A stretch of 64,000 nucleotides of DNA from Sacculina carcini (GCA_916048095.2 OU696573.1:9241306-9305305), one strand, 5' to 3'. Shown: positions 1 through 10,936, counted from the first letter of the stretch. Numbers and translations: made by a program. The notes: generated from the sequence alone by a model not told the origin.

Positions 1-39
1 TCTGCATGTGTTTCCACACTGCCTGTGCAACATTCTATC

Positions 40-860
40 GACACAGGTAGTGCGGCGCCTGTGTTTGCGCGCCCACGGCGTTTGGCGCCTGATAAATAAA
101 GAGCCGCCCGAGCCGCATATGACGAATTATTGCAGGCTGGCATCTTTCTCCGATCAAATTCACCCTGGAGTTCGCCATTACAAATGGTTGCCAAGAAAGT
201 ACCCGGAAAATGGCGCATCACGGGAGACTACCGTGCTTTGAACGCCAAAACGGTGCCTGACAGACTCCCGTTACCGCTCATACAGGATCTGTCAGGACAT
301 CTAACCGGCAAAAGAGTTTTCTCCAAGATCGACCTACCCCCGGCGTACCACCAGGTGCCTATGAACGAGGCCGAAATTGCGAAAACCGCCATCACCACGC
401 CATTCGGTTTATTTGAAAATCTATATATGCCGATGGGTCTCAGGAACGCAGGGGCTACTTTCCAGCGATTTATGAGCACTATACTTGCCGACCAGACTTG
501 CACGTTCGTCTACCTGGACGACGTGTTAGTGTTCTCAGCCGGCGAGGAGAAGCATAAACGTGATCTTGCAGCCGTTTTGACGTGTTCAAGAAATATGGTC
601 TTCGTTTGTCAATAGAGAAGTGCACGTTCTTCCAGTCGGCTATAAACTTCCTCGGATACAAGGTTTCGGCTGAGGGTATTCAACCACCGGAGGACAAACT
701 CAATATTATTTGCAGTTCCCCGGCACCTCGCGACTCGGCGTCATTTCGTCGTTTTCTGGGTATGTGCAGTTTTTATCGACATATTGTGCTCAAGTTTGCA
801 GCCCTGGTGCACCCACTGAGTGAGCGCAGCTGACTACAACCAAATGCCAAACAGTTAGAG
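40..860 (+). pseudogene. Ty3/Gypsy reverse transcriptase remnant
   Basis: Short stretches of three frames together cover the RT domain. Visible are the block before the fingers (SPWSSPLQMVAKK, WRITGDYRALN), the core FSKIDLPPAYHQVP, PFGLFENLYMPMGLRNAGAT, and the active site FVYLDDVLVF at about 505-530, where the usual Y-I/V-D-D box is YLDD. The frame shifts after the active site, and the connection segment (FLGYKVSAEGIQP) continues in another frame until a stop codon near 830. These breaks mean no functional product. The family normally makes element DNA from its RNA; nothing here suggests domestication. Confidence 0.9.
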
Positions 861-2220
861 TTGAACGATGACGAGAAAGCAGCACTTGAATCCGTGAAGC
901 AAGCACTGGAAGACGCGTGTGTGCTGCCTCATCTGGTTCCCGACTGTGCCCAGTTGCAGTTGGTAACCAACTGGTCTTCAACCGCTGCCGGCGCGGCATT
1001 GCATCAAATGGTTGATGGTGAACCAAAACCCGTCTCGTTTTTTTCCAAAAAATTGTCCAGTGTACAATGGAAATACTCAGAGTTTATGACAGAAAATTGT
1101 TGGCCGCATATTACGCTGTGTTACATTTCCGACACTTCCTCGAAGGACGAGTGGTAACGCTATTGACTGATCACATGCCTCTAGTGGCAGCTTTCAAAAG
1201 GCCGCATGCTGCCAAATCTGACCGGCAACAGAGGCATTGGTCGTTTATAACAGAATACGTCGCTGACGTACAACACATTAGAGGCGCGGACAATACAGTG
1301 GCCGACTGTCTGTCCCGCAGTGTGAACGCTGTTACAACATATGTTTTTGACCTGCAGGCTATCGGACGCGCCCAAGCTGTAGATACAGAAACCCAGGCTG
1401 CTACAACTACATTGACGGCGTTCAAGACATCGGGCGACCACCAACTTTGGTGTGACACTTCAACGCCGCATCCAAGACCATACCTGCCTGCGAAATGCCG
1501 ATTTCCGATATTTTCACAGCTGCATGGACTCAGCCATCCCGGCATTTACGGCAGTATTCGACTCATCATGTCCCGGTACGTGTGGCCGCACATCGAACGC
1601 GACATTAAATCGTGGGTGAATGAGTGTACTGCATGTCAGCGGGCCAAGGTCACTCGACATACCAAGTCACCGCTGGTTGACTTTGCTGTACCCAGCGCCC
1701 GCTTTGAGTGTGTTCATCTAGACCTGGTCGGACCGTTACCACCGGCTACTGCGCATTGTCATCCATTCGCCACACCATACCGGTACATACTCACCTGCAT
1801 CGACCGAGCTACGCGCTGGCCTGAGGCGATTCCGCTGACAGATATAACAGCTTCGTCTGTCGCTGACGCTTTCTTCTGTCACTGGATCTCGCGTTTCGGT
1901 GTTCCACTACACGTGGTGACCGACCGCGGGACGCAGTTTGAATCCGAGCTGTTCCACGAGCTTTCGCAGCTGGTCGGATTTCACCGGATGAGAACAGCTG
2001 CATACCGACCGCAGTCAAACGGGCTTGTCGAACGGCTGCACAGAGTCATAAAGACCGCTATCATGGCAAGAAAACAATGCTGGCTTTCAGCTCTGCCTGT
2101 GGTTATGCTAGGTATCAGACTGCTGCCCAGTGAATCCCGTGTTTCTCCATTCACAGCCGTCACCGGAGGTCAGCTGTTGTGTCCCCGGGTACCAACTGGC
2201 GACACTGCGACACAATTTTG
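861..2220 (+). pseudogene. Ty3/Gypsy RNase H and integrase remnant
   Basis: RNase H is recognisable from FFSKKLSSVQWKYSEFMTE, LLTDHMPL and ADCLSRS, with a frame change between them at about 1070-1090. A long open frame then runs from 1067 to 2221. It carries the HHCC zinc module (HGLSHPG ... CTACQRAK), then the integrase core. The catalytic acids fit DD35E: Asp in HLDLVGPLPP near 1720, Asp in VTDRGTQFES at 1922 and Glu in NGLVERLHR at 2030, 35 residues apart. The frame ends in a stop just before the CA microsatellite, so the integrase C-terminus is lost. Confidence 0.9.
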
Positions 2221-2232
2221 AATTTTGCATAC

Positions 2233-2267
2233 ACATACACACCAACACAAACACACACACACACACG

Positions 2268-2328
<61 letters not shown>

Positions 2329-2334
2329 ACACAC

Positions 2335-2378
<44 letters not shown>
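2233..2378. repeat. (CA)n microsatellite
   Basis: Almost uninterrupted CA dinucleotides with a few CACG, CAAA and CATA variants. It truncates the Gypsy integrase. Open frames of Thr-His or Cys-Val repeats across it are not genes. Confidence 0.97.
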
Positions 2379-2387
2379 CGTGGAATT

Positions 2388-3110
2388 GGAGGAATTGAAG
2401 GAATTGTTATATATTGAGAGCAACGTGGAGAAAATACAACAAGCTATAAATGCTTATTATAAAAATTTACCCACTTAACTTAGGTCAAAAATTGTATGAT
2501 GTAGTTTTGTTTTGCTATCAATTGTTAAGTATTCGTGAATTTATGAATAAATATGAATCCGGGAAAGAAAATAGATATGTACGAATGTGCTTATGCATGA
2601 GGTATTGGTATGTTGTGTATATATGTGTCTTTGTGTTTTGCTTTCTAAATATTTGTCTCATTGCGCATTGTGTGTATGTGTGGGTATGTGTATCAAATGT
2701 GTGTATGTACTTGAATACATGGAAGTTGTATACGTGTGCACTTTGTTTGCATATAGTTGTATGTTTGCGTATTGTTTCATGTGTATTTGTGTATGAATAT
2801 GTGTACGAATATGTATGGTAGACTGTGGTAGGTATGGTTATATGTTTGTTGTGTATCATTGTATATTAATAGTATTTATATGTGATCGCGCGCGCATGTG
2901 TGTGTATGTATGTATTTGTGTATATATAACCTGGCTTGATAGCATTATTTCCACCTGTACAAGTGAAATGTAAGCCTGTCTATGAGCATTAGCTCGACGG
3001 GTCTTTTGCCAATTGTGATACATTTATTGTTTGAACATTTATTGTATATTTGTTTGTGGCAATACATGGTTAAATACAAATAAATACACACAGCTCAGTT
3101 GATATTAATG
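2388..3110 (+). other. GT-rich tract, possible 3' end of a LINE; no gene
   Basis: About 30 codons stay open directly after the CA tract and end in a stop at 2478. After that the DNA is GT-rich with scattered TGTGTATG, much like the 3' untranslated region of the intact LINE at 17.96-18.25 kb. A stretch near 2985-3010 with TTAGCTCGACGGGTCTTTTG resembles LINE 3' sequence such as that near 18205-18225. I see no conserved gene. The LINE assignment is weak. Confidence 0.3.
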
Positions 3111-3643
3111 ATTAGAGTGACATTTTGTTGCTAATGCAACTTTTTATCATAGAATATGTTCATCATAAGGAACCCAAAAATCAATATTTTATTTATCTGA
3201 GGTAAGTATTGAATAAGTTATAAATGTCACTATTTGCAACTTTTGCAATTTTTAATATCAAATATTGAGATTTAGGACAGTTTGAACTTTTACAACAATC
3301 ATATTACACTACCCAGAAAAATTATCAGTCAGAAAATGCAGCAAATGTTCCTGTATTGTCAACATAAACTCGATAAATATGTATCTGGAAAGTGAGTGAA
3401 CATTGTGTCTGTGTGGTGCTATAGATCCTGCGTGTGCATAGCACCACATACGGACACATATATGTATAGACACAATACAGACATATAATGCAAAATCCGT
3501 TTAGACATTGAAACATTTATGAAAATGGCATCAAGTGAGAATTTCAAGTTATATTTTGTATTTAAATGTCACTACCAGGCAAAAATGCGACAGACTCGAA
3601 AAACTAGACGCCAGATCAACAAATGACATGTGCAAACACTCGG
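3111..3643. other. AT-rich spacer, nothing recognised
   Basis: No coding-like frame, no recognised repeat. A short imperfect inverted pair with GTGTCTGTGTGGTGCTATAG near 3405-3450 is the only visible structure. Confidence 0.5.
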
Positions 3644-3755
3644 TTATTGCCATGGATTTTCTTATAAGTTCGCTTATAAGTTCAAGGTTTGCCGGCCAGA
3701 CAATTGAGAAACGTCATCAAGAAAATCAACAACATATTCTAACCAATACAAGCGA
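3644..3755 (+). repeat. Dispersed repeat, copy 1 (pair with 13092-13203)
   Basis: About 110 bp beginning TTATTGCCATGGAT and containing GGTTTGCCGGCCAGACAATTG is nearly identical to 13092-13203. Both carry an internal near-duplication TTATAAGTTCG. At 13.09 kb the repeat follows the broken RT of the decayed LINE, so it may belong to that composite. No coding potential. Confidence 0.85.
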
Positions 3756-3818
3756 CAAATGAAACCTGTCAAATTCAAATATGATACTGAGCTTCCTCGT
3801 ACTCGAGCTAGGTTCTGA

Positions 3819-3912
3819 GACCTCGCGACCTTATCAGGTCCTCGATGTCATTAGATCCCACGATCTCTACAGATCCACAATCTCAGCAGACCCCACGGTC
3901 CTGATAGACCCA
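3819..3912 (+). repeat. Degenerate 17-18-bp tandem repeat
   Basis: Five to six units, each starting GAYCC or GGTCC and ending YCA or TTA, alternate between 18 and 17 bp (for example GATCCCACGATCTCTACA and GATCCACAATCTCAGCA). The region is GC-richer than its flanks. Confidence 0.6.
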
Positions 3913-3949
3913 ACATGCAGGCCACATCGGACCACGTAATTAGAAACAA

Positions 3950-4639
3950 TTAAGCTTTCGTCATAATTTGCACTACAAAATGAGAGAACTCACAACAACA
4001 AAAAACAAGCAGGGTACACACGTAATACAACTCAGGCATCAATTCAGCCGCAGTTATAACATGGGCATAGAAGTGTATTGAACAAACGATAACACATGGA
4101 ACATAAAACAAAATACAAGCACTAAATCCACGCCACAATTGAGTATGAGCTGTGACTCCTGCTCGTATCAATCGAATGCGTCTTGAGCAGGTTGAATATA
4201 TTCTGCAACGAAGAGAATAATCAGTTATCCTACGTCGATCTTGACCCTGTACTTCGGCGTTGTCCTGCAAATGACGCTTATTGTTAGTTTACACATTGCA
4301 TTTCGGATGCAACACGCGCGTGACAATATACATATAATAGCTGCTAAACTAGTCTAATAAAGACACAACACAAAGCAAATAAAGAAATAGAAAATCTGGT
4401 CCGATAGAAACTTTGTTGCAGGTGTATTTGCAGGAGCGTGTAGTGTTGTAGTGATTGGATTTATTTGCGTGCGATTCATGTGTGTATGTGTCGTGCAGAA
4501 GTGTGTGAAAGTGTGGTCAGAATTTGTCTGTGGTATAGTGTGCTTGGTGTTGTTTTGATGTGTCATGCTGTATTTTCTTGTGTTGTGAGGTGATGTAGTG
4601 GATGTGCTGTGTTGGTGACTGCTGCTGCGAGTGTTTGTG
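3950..4639. other. Spacer without recognised genes
   Basis: Mixed A-rich then GT-rich DNA. A minus-strand frame at 3950-4270 has no family resemblance and biased composition. No repeat partner was found elsewhere in the window. Confidence 0.4.
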
Positions 4640-4641
4640 TG

Positions 4642-4700
4642 CCTCTCATGTCAAGATGGTGTTTCACTTGGATGATTTTGGTTTCTTGTTGGAGTTGGTC
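4642..4700 (+). repeat. Short repeat shared with 8926-8998
   Basis: The segment TCAAGATGGTGTTTCACTTG ... GATTTTGGTTTCTTG matches the sequence joining the truncated SINE to the Tigger remnant at 8.93-9.00 kb. It suggests that a piece of the same transposon end also landed here. Confidence 0.6.
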
Positions 4701-4916
4701 TGTAGGTGTGGTGGCTGTGCATCCTGTGATTGTTCTGAGTGCGGTGTTTTGTAGTGTTTGTAGTGTGTTTGTGTAGCGTATTGCAGTGTTGCAAGGTTCT
4801 GTATCGTGTCATCTATATTTGTACTGTTGCAGCGTGTCAAATATCAAGTCGGCCCGTGTGCAATTGTCGCCAAGTGTGTTTGCGCCTAATCAAATATCTT
4901 TTCAAATATACTAATA

Positions 4917-5178
4917 CATTGAGCATGAAAGTTATGGGTGATAAGACGGTCGTGATTAGAAGCAAACGTGCGTGTGCATAACAAGCTGGCGATCATATAA
5001 TCGTCCGTTCATTTGGCACAATTCGTGACAGGACATTGCATAAGTTCACTACGCACACACACACACACACATACACACACACACATGATACTGCATTCGT
5101 GCAGGATACCTGACGCAATACACGCGTCCATGTAGTTAGATATATTACAATACGTTACATGCAATACATTGCGAAAAC
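4917..5178 (+). repeat. Dispersed repeat R260, copy 1 (pair with 9716-9977)
   Basis: About 260 bp starting ACATTGAGCATGAAAGTTAT are shared with 9716-9977 at high identity, including a short internal CA tract and TGCATTCGTGCAGGATACCTG. The two copies diverge abruptly at the right edge (GCGAAAACG here, GCGATAAAG there), so this is the repeat boundary. The element type is not recognised; there is no clear terminal inverted repeat. Confidence 0.88.
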
Positions 5179-5499
5179 GAGTACTGAGAAAATGTACAGG
5201 CAATATGCAATGTGCAATATGCAATGTGCATACACAGGCGATGCGTGTTTCATTGTGCAATGTGTATTCAATCAAGATCAACAAAATCACGCTATGGCAT
5301 CTGCATATAAAAGGCGGACAAAGGCAGTTATTTGAGTAAATCCAGTCTGCTTGACTTGAGCGTTGTTGATTCGACAATAACAGCCGCGTGTAAGGTGAGG
5401 TCTAGATTATCAAGCTTTCTGATACGCTCGTTTGTTCATAGCATAGGTGCACAGTGAAATATGTTTACAATGGATTTGCAAGATGCTTCTGTTCGTGCT

Positions 5500-5632
5500 A
5501 GTGTTAGTTAAGTTTTCTAGTTGTGGCTGCAGTTCTAGCTGCAGGTGTAGTTTTCTATCTAGGTTTTCTAGCTAGCTTTTCTAACAGGTTCTTCTAGCTA
5601 GTTAGCTAGCTGGTTTCTATAGCTAGTGATTA
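5500..5632 (+). repeat. TTTTCTAGCTAG-type degenerate repeat
   Basis: TTTTCTAG, TTCTAGCTAG and GTTAGCTAGCTGG recur about eight times in 130 bp. The core CTAGCTAG is self-complementary, so the strand can fold on itself. Confidence 0.6.
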
Positions 5633-5830
5633 TAAATGAATAACAATAAAAACTATCCGATAACACTCCATAATGTCATTCCGCCCACACTCATCTATAA
5701 ATAAAAATCAACAACAATCAACAGACGAATTAAATATAATTCAATAAGTAACAGCAACCAACAATACACAAATATAAATATCATTAAATATCCTTAAATA
5801 AAAAATATATATCAATAAATGTGAAGATAG
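5633..5830 (+). repeat. A-rich dispersed repeat, copy 1 (CCGATAACAC...CCGCCCACA)
   Basis: The block CCGATAACACTCCATAATGT then CATTCCGCCCACACTCATC followed by (AATAAATA)-like DNA recurs at 22365-22720 and, in part, at 36330-37165. All three copies lead into ATAAATA-rich simple sequence, so the simple repeat appears to be the element's tail. Confidence 0.75.
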
Positions 5831-6023
5831 GTATCAAGATGGAAGATATCGAGTGGTCAAATTTTTTGGAGTGATATTGGCAGCCCGCCAACAGCCTGAA
5901 CAGGCTTCATCAAGCGCCTGACCGAATCACATCAAACTTGGATATTTTGTATTTAAGCAGTTTTCATGCATTTGACGTTGTTCGTTTGGTTGTTGCTGGT
6001 TGAAATTTGTCGCAGACACTACA

Positions 6024-7775
6024 ATGAACCAGGCACGTGTTTTGTTCTGCATTTTCGTCGTGTTTATCGGCCTCCATCAACTGTCCGGTTAGACAAAATG
6101 AAAAAATCTCAATAATAATAAATCAAATACAAATAATATATTATTTTACGAGTAATAGGAAATTTCAGTCTTGTAACGGTGCATTTTAAGACTATATTTC
6201 ACGGCTGTACCAGCTATAACAGATCCGTTCTTCTGAGCACTCACTGACACTGTTGCTCGTTCGCTTCTATTTGGAGAAACTATAGTATCAGCACTATATT
6301 TTGTTTTTTGTATTACTTTCATGTGATGCCCATTCATTGTCAGGCGATATTCTGCCGATTTTCCAGTTGTGCTATTGAATTTGTGACCACCATTGTTGAT
6401 TAGGCTGTTGAGATATGACAAACTGACTACATTTCAGGAAAATTTCCTGACGCATATGGCGAGTTTGTGAGGGCATCAACAAGCGCCAGCAATGAGTTGA
6501 ACATGCAAAAATCCCTGAAGAACCGTAAAGAATCGCCCGAAAATGATTGGGCATAAATACAATATATGCAAAACTATGCTACTGGTTATACACACAGCAG
6601 AGCCGAATTGTCATCAGCGCACGAAATTCTGCTACTCTATTTTGTATGACACACCAAACTGTGACTGTGACGCAGAGGCACGCTTATGTGAACTACAGCT
6701 GGAATACCCGGACCAGTACGTGGGTCACATTAGGCTGGAAGACGGCGAGGAAATTGATTGCAAAGGCGGCTTCATGGCCAACCCAACGAAAGCAAATTGT
6801 ACCGAGGTCCCTTATAACCGGAGAGTCAGATGTTATGGTCAGTTCTCAATTTTACCATCTCTTCTAACAACAACAGTAAAGCATGCAGTTATTTGAGAGC
6901 ATGCTATTGCTCGTATTATCAGGTATTATTCAGAAACGACCAGCCAAGGGTATAGATTTATGTCGAGGCTCGGGGGGATGACAGCCATCATGCATCGGTG
7001 TTCAAGGTTGACTCAGTTGGTAAATTTCATGGGACCTTATACATTACTATTTCTATTATTTATATTTTTATTATTAATTACAGGCAAATCCAGTAGCATG
7101 GGAAGAGTGCAAGCACTATTATCACCCTGCGGTAGCCCCATGTACCGGAAGCACATACCGGAATACCGGAATACACATACACACACGCATACACACACAT
7201 ACACACAGACACACACATACAAACACACACATACACACACACATACACACACATACATACATACACATACACACACACATGCACACACACACATACACAC
7301 ACACACACATACACACACACGCATACACAGCAACGCACTAAGTCAGGGGTTCTTAACATTTTGATGATTCCATGCCCCCAATGGTTTGCCGAATATGGTC
7401 CCATACCCCCTTTATTTTATTGTTTAAATAATTATCACCAATCCTATTATTTTCCAGTATGTCTTCTAAGTCCATGAGTGTTTTAATTGCTTGAATTTAT
7501 TGTATTTTAGATACGAACGACGATAGATTCTTTGAGACAATTACCAAGAGCATTATCAACCGCAAATGTGTGTGTGTGTGTGTGTGTATGTGTGTTGACT
7601 TACAGCTAAACATCACGAGTGTACGCTCGAGTATGTTGGTAGATTAAATGCTATAGCACATGACCCGAGTCAACCCATGCCTCCGTGTCCCGAAGGCTGG
7701 AGCCTCTGGGAAAAAGCACCTGAAACCTGCAATGCTGGAGAGCTTACGGTGGTGAGATGTATCCGTGAGGAGTGA
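6024..7775 (+). CDS. Predicted secreted cysteine-rich protein, five exons
   Basis: No family recognised. Proposed exons are 6024-6087, 6438-6524, 6598-6837, 7511-7567 and 7606-7775. Each has GT/AG borders, every intron is phase 1, and the coding sum is 618 bp (205 residues plus TGA). Exon 1 encodes a signal peptide (Met, then hydrophobic VLFCIFVVFIGL). The mature part has 12 cysteines, six probable disulfides, densest in exon 3 (NCHQRTKFC, NCDCDAEARLC). The frame is read before the stop after 6540 by splicing at C/GTAAAG (6525). ATG context ACTACAATGA is good. Exons 1-3 are better supported than exons 4-5: exon 4 is only 57 bp and follows MITE-like sequence, and the last intron is only 38 bp of GT repeat. 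An AATAAA lies at 8232. The NCDCD motif is faintly phospholipase-A2-like but no His-Asp active site is seen, so I assign no function. Confidence 0.55.
6942..7050 (+). mobile_element. Fragment of GGGCGTAGAT MITE, in intron 3 of the cysteine-rich gene
   Basis: AGGGTATAGATTTATGTCGAG and the following GGCTCGGGGGGATGACAGCC match one end of the elements at 50369-50698 (reverse) and 63384-63740 (same orientation). Only about 110 bp are present. Confidence 0.75.
7082..7165 (+). repeat. Dispersed repeat, copy 1 (pair with 22222-22300)
   Basis: The stretch GCAAATCCAGTAGCATGGGA ... CCCCATGTACCGGAAGC occurs again at 22222-22300 with few changes. Element type is unknown. Confidence 0.8.
7171..7327. repeat. 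(CA)n/(CATA)n microsatellite
   Basis: Interrupted CA/CATA repeat directly following the short dispersed repeat. Confidence 0.95.
7342..7515 (+). mobile_element. hAT-like MITE fragment (pair with 27223-27463)
   Basis: It starts CAGGGGTTCTTAACATTTTG, a typical hAT-type terminus, and matches 27223-27400 through CCAGTATGTCTTC and TTTAGATACGA. Homology stops right at the proposed acceptor of exon 4 of the cysteine-rich gene, so that splice acceptor may be MITE-derived. Confidence 0.7.
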
Positions 7776-8231
7776 TCCATCCCACACAAGGTAGAACACC
7801 ATCGATCACCGGCGAAACCTCAAAACCTCCCTTATAAAAATGACAATATAGGGAAAAAATTCAACATTATGTTTGAAATTTTGTCGTCTATAATTGAGTG
7901 AAATTGCCATTCTTCTAAAGCACTTCCTCAAACGCCAAATAAAACTTGTACAAGTATTCTAGTTAGACAAATGTGGAAGTTAAAACTCATTTCATATTGT
8001 TCATTTTTCTCGGCTCAACAGAATAATATCTTGTTATGTTTTCAGCGTGATGAAATGGCGTCATCTTGACTGCAGTCATCAACATCTTGACAAGCAATCA
8101 TCGTTTATTGCAAACGATTGTCGCCCAATTGCGTGTTGTGTCGAAATTATGAAATTTCTCAGAAAACATGAGAGTTTCTCATATATTATAAAGTTACAAA
8201 AAGTATGCTTGTATCTTGTCCTTTTTTATCT

Positions 8232-8237
8232 AATAAA
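8232..8237 (+). terminator. Candidate polyadenylation signal AATAAA
   Basis: AATAAA within TCTAATAAAATTAC lies 457 bp after the stop codon of the predicted cysteine-rich gene. It is a plausible 3' end signal, unproven. Confidence 0.35.
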
Positions 8238-8371
8238 ATTACTGCTTCTGTATTAAATCTAAGTGATTTTTGTTTATTTTTTTGCTTTTATTCTATATAT
8301 TTTTGCTTAATCTATTCTCACGTGTAATCGAATTGCTAATATTCTCCTGTATATTTGTTGTTTATGATGGC

Positions 8372-8614
<243 letters not shown>

Positions 8615-8749
8615 ATTACTAAACTTACTACGTTGATGAGCTAACAAAAATATATTGGAAACAAATAAACGCTGTGAGTGTGTAAATTATAAAACAACGC
8701 GTATGAAAAATATTTCAGTGCGGTGGTCGTTGATCATATAAAACCCTAG

Positions 8750-8937
8750 TATGTGTTGTGCCATACATTCTGGGGAGGTGACCGTCTCTAATACGTCTTC
8801 CGTTCTTGTGACGCCATAGCGCGGAGAGGGTCGGTTCTGCGGTGACAGCGAGCTACACGGGGCACACCTGTGTGTTAATAAGATTCGGCTTCTTCCCGTG
8901 TAGCAGCTGTCACTTGAGACATTTAACCTCTCTCGTC
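8750..8937 (+). mobile_element. tRNA-Val-derived SINE, 5'-truncated copy
   Basis: From TGTGTTGTGCCATACATTCT to CATTTAACC this matches the body and tail of the full SINEs at 40242-40584 and 50886-51229, including CTCTAATACGTCTT and GGGGCACACCTGTGTGTT. The tRNA-like head is missing, as expected from incomplete reverse transcription. Only one copy of the TTTAACC tail unit remains. Confidence 0.88.
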
Positions 8938-9047
8938 AAGGTGGAGTTTCACTTGGGGGATTTTGGTTTCTTGGTTTTGAGGATTTTGGTTTCTTGTTTC
9001 GCAAGAAGATTAAATTCGCGAGCATTTAGTCTCTGCTGACAAACTAG

Positions 9048-9437
9048 TTTTCGGCGGACGAACCCAAACACGCGGTCGAAGAGGAGGAGGTGGAGATGAC
9101 TGCAGCATCAAGTGAGAACAGCAAGACCATGTTAGCTAAGTGGAGTGATGTGCAGACTTTTATCGAACAGTAACATCCAGAAAAGGCTGTGGCTATGGGA
9201 ATCATCAACATGATGAATGGTGATGTGATGCCTCAGTTTCGTAAGACCTTACAACTCAGAAAGCAACAGGTGTCAATTAAGAGGTTTTTAGTCAGAAAAA
9301 AGGATAAAGAGTCTCCATCTAAGAAGCAAACAGGAGAAGTCACACAAGAGGTTGAGTTACCTACAGTGCTTATGCAAGGTGTCCTTATCTCCTTCCAAAC
9401 AATAACTCCCTCAACCACCATCTACCATCTCAAGCCA
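9048..9437 (+). pseudogene. Tigger/pogo-type transposase C-terminal remnant
   Basis: One frame encodes the end of a Tigger-like transposase: WSDVQTFIEQ, then HPEKAVAMGIINMMNGDVMP, then QFRKTLQLRKQQVSIKRFLV. Order and spacing match the tail of Tigger transposases, which end in a FREILKRRQKQ-x-x-L-x-x-F type block. A stop codon at 9171 interrupts it and the DDE core is absent, so it is dead. QVSIKRFL fits a PCNA-interacting (PIP) box with Leu replacing the last aromatic residue; pogo transposases are known to use such a box. Confidence 0.75.
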
Positions 9438-9715
9438 TCAACTACCATCACAAAGGTAAATAATACGACTTTATTATACAGTACAGTTTATTTGTTTAAT
9501 TACAATACAATAAAACATGTAAATACATAAAATAAGGTATATGTTTGCGTAGTTTTAAGGCTTATTTAGTAGAAAATTATGATTCATGGGGACCTGGGAA
9601 CGGATCATTCTCATTTTTATGGTTACTTATGGGAAATAATTGTTCAGAAGACAAATTTTTCGCCTTACACACACTTTCTGGTGGTCAATTATGTTCGTGA
9701 GCTGAGGTATCGCAG

Positions 9716-9977
9716 TACATTGAGCATGAAAGTTATGGGTGATAAGGCGGTCGTGATTAGAAGCAAACGTGCGTGTGCATAACAAGCTGGCGATCATATC
9801 ATCGTCCGTTCATTTGGCACAATTCGTGACAGGATATTGGATAAGTTCATTACACACACACACACAACACACACGCACACACACACATGATACTGCATTC
9901 GTGCAGGATACCTGACGCAATACAAGCGTCTATGTAGGTAGATATATTACAATACGTTACATGCAATACATTGCGAT
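9716..9977 (+). repeat. Dispersed repeat R260, copy 2
   Basis: Near-identical partner of 4917-5178, in the same orientation and about 4.8 kb apart. The internal CA tract differs in length. Confidence 0.88.
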
Positions 9978-10289
9978 AAAGCAATACGAATTTATCGATA
10001 GAAAATCAAAAGACCTTTAAAAATGTTCATTCAATGCAGCCCAGCTTGTACGTGAGGGTAAATTTGCCCCCAGGCTTACAGAGCCTTAAACATCAATCAA
10101 CATCATCAAAACATGCCAAACAACAACACAACTAAACCCCACGCAACACTTATGACCACATTACGCAGATCATTTCACACGTTTCCACGGAACAATCACA
10201 CTTCACACCAGCACCAGAAATGGCTGGCCAGCTACCTACCTGACTGACTGATAGCTGACTACATGACTGATGCATGTACTCATGTGTTA

Positions 10290-10372
10290 TATAATGATCA
10301 GACATCAGGTAGACGCAACACAAACAGGATCCCACAAGGTTCCATTCTATCACCGACACTCTATCCCAGTGG
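10290..10372 (+). pseudogene. LINE reverse transcriptase fragment
   Basis: The frame reads RIPQGSILSPTLY, the conserved block of non-LTR reverse transcriptases just before the YADD motif. It is cut at 10373 by a CAGTGGTTCCCAACC sequence, an hAT-type transposon end. Confidence 0.7.
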
Positions 10373-10440
10373 TTCCCAACCGATGTGCCAAACCGGTATA
10401 TTCAAATTTAGACTTTTCTATTGGTTAAGACTTTGTATAG
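10373..10440 (+). mobile_element. hAT-like transposon end
   Basis: CAGTGGTTCCCAACCGATGT is a classic hAT MITE terminus and interrupts a LINE RT fragment. The opposite end was not found, so the right limit is arbitrary. Confidence 0.5.
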
Positions 10441-10895
10441 GTTTAGTTTCTTGTTTTATAATATGTATTTCTTTTCTTTTACGTATTGGACATGCTTTTT
10501 TATTCTTCCGCACGACGGGCTGGCTCAAATGCTAGGCTAGGCTAGGTGCGGATTTAAAAGTTAATGCGAGTTTTATTAAATAAAGTAATATATCTACATT
10601 CAGCAGCACACATTATTATGTTATCACGTTGCAAAATATTATTTACGACTGTTACTCAGGGCCATATTCGGGTAGAAAGCATGCATATACGCTGTTGAAT
10701 AGGAAAACCCACATGACCATGATAAATTCAGCTATATCGCGTACACTGGCCATTTGAGGTGCGCTGCGATTCTGAGAACAAAACTCAATTTGCCCAAGTA
10801 TTTGTGTTATTTGTGGCTCACACCTACCGTCTGATAAACCAGTCATGTAGAAACTCACCGACACTTGACCACACATTTGCATACACATGCACACC

Positions 10896-10896
<1 letters not shown>

Positions 10897-10932
<36 letters not shown>

Positions 10933-10936
10933 GAAC

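Larger units (their letters stand above)
1..2220 (+). mobile_element. Decayed Ty3/Gypsy-type LTR retrotransposon, pol region
   Basis: The window opens inside the pol polyprotein of a Ty3/Gypsy-like element. Order seen is reverse transcriptase, RNase H, zinc-binding HHCC module and DDE integrase, which is the Gypsy order. The reading frame is broken: there is an in-frame stop near position 115, frame changes near 580-620 and 1060-1090, and a stop near 830. No gag, protease or LTR is visible; the 5' part lies outside the window and the 3' end runs into a (CA)n tract at about 2230. It is therefore a dead fragment. Assignment to the superfamily is secure from domain order and motifs; clade is not determined. 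Confidence 0.93.

Noticed and set aside
6598-6837. Phospholipase A2 identity for exon 3 of the cysteine-rich gene
   Set aside because: Only a CDCD-type motif is shared; the calcium loop and His-Asp active site are not visible in any exon.
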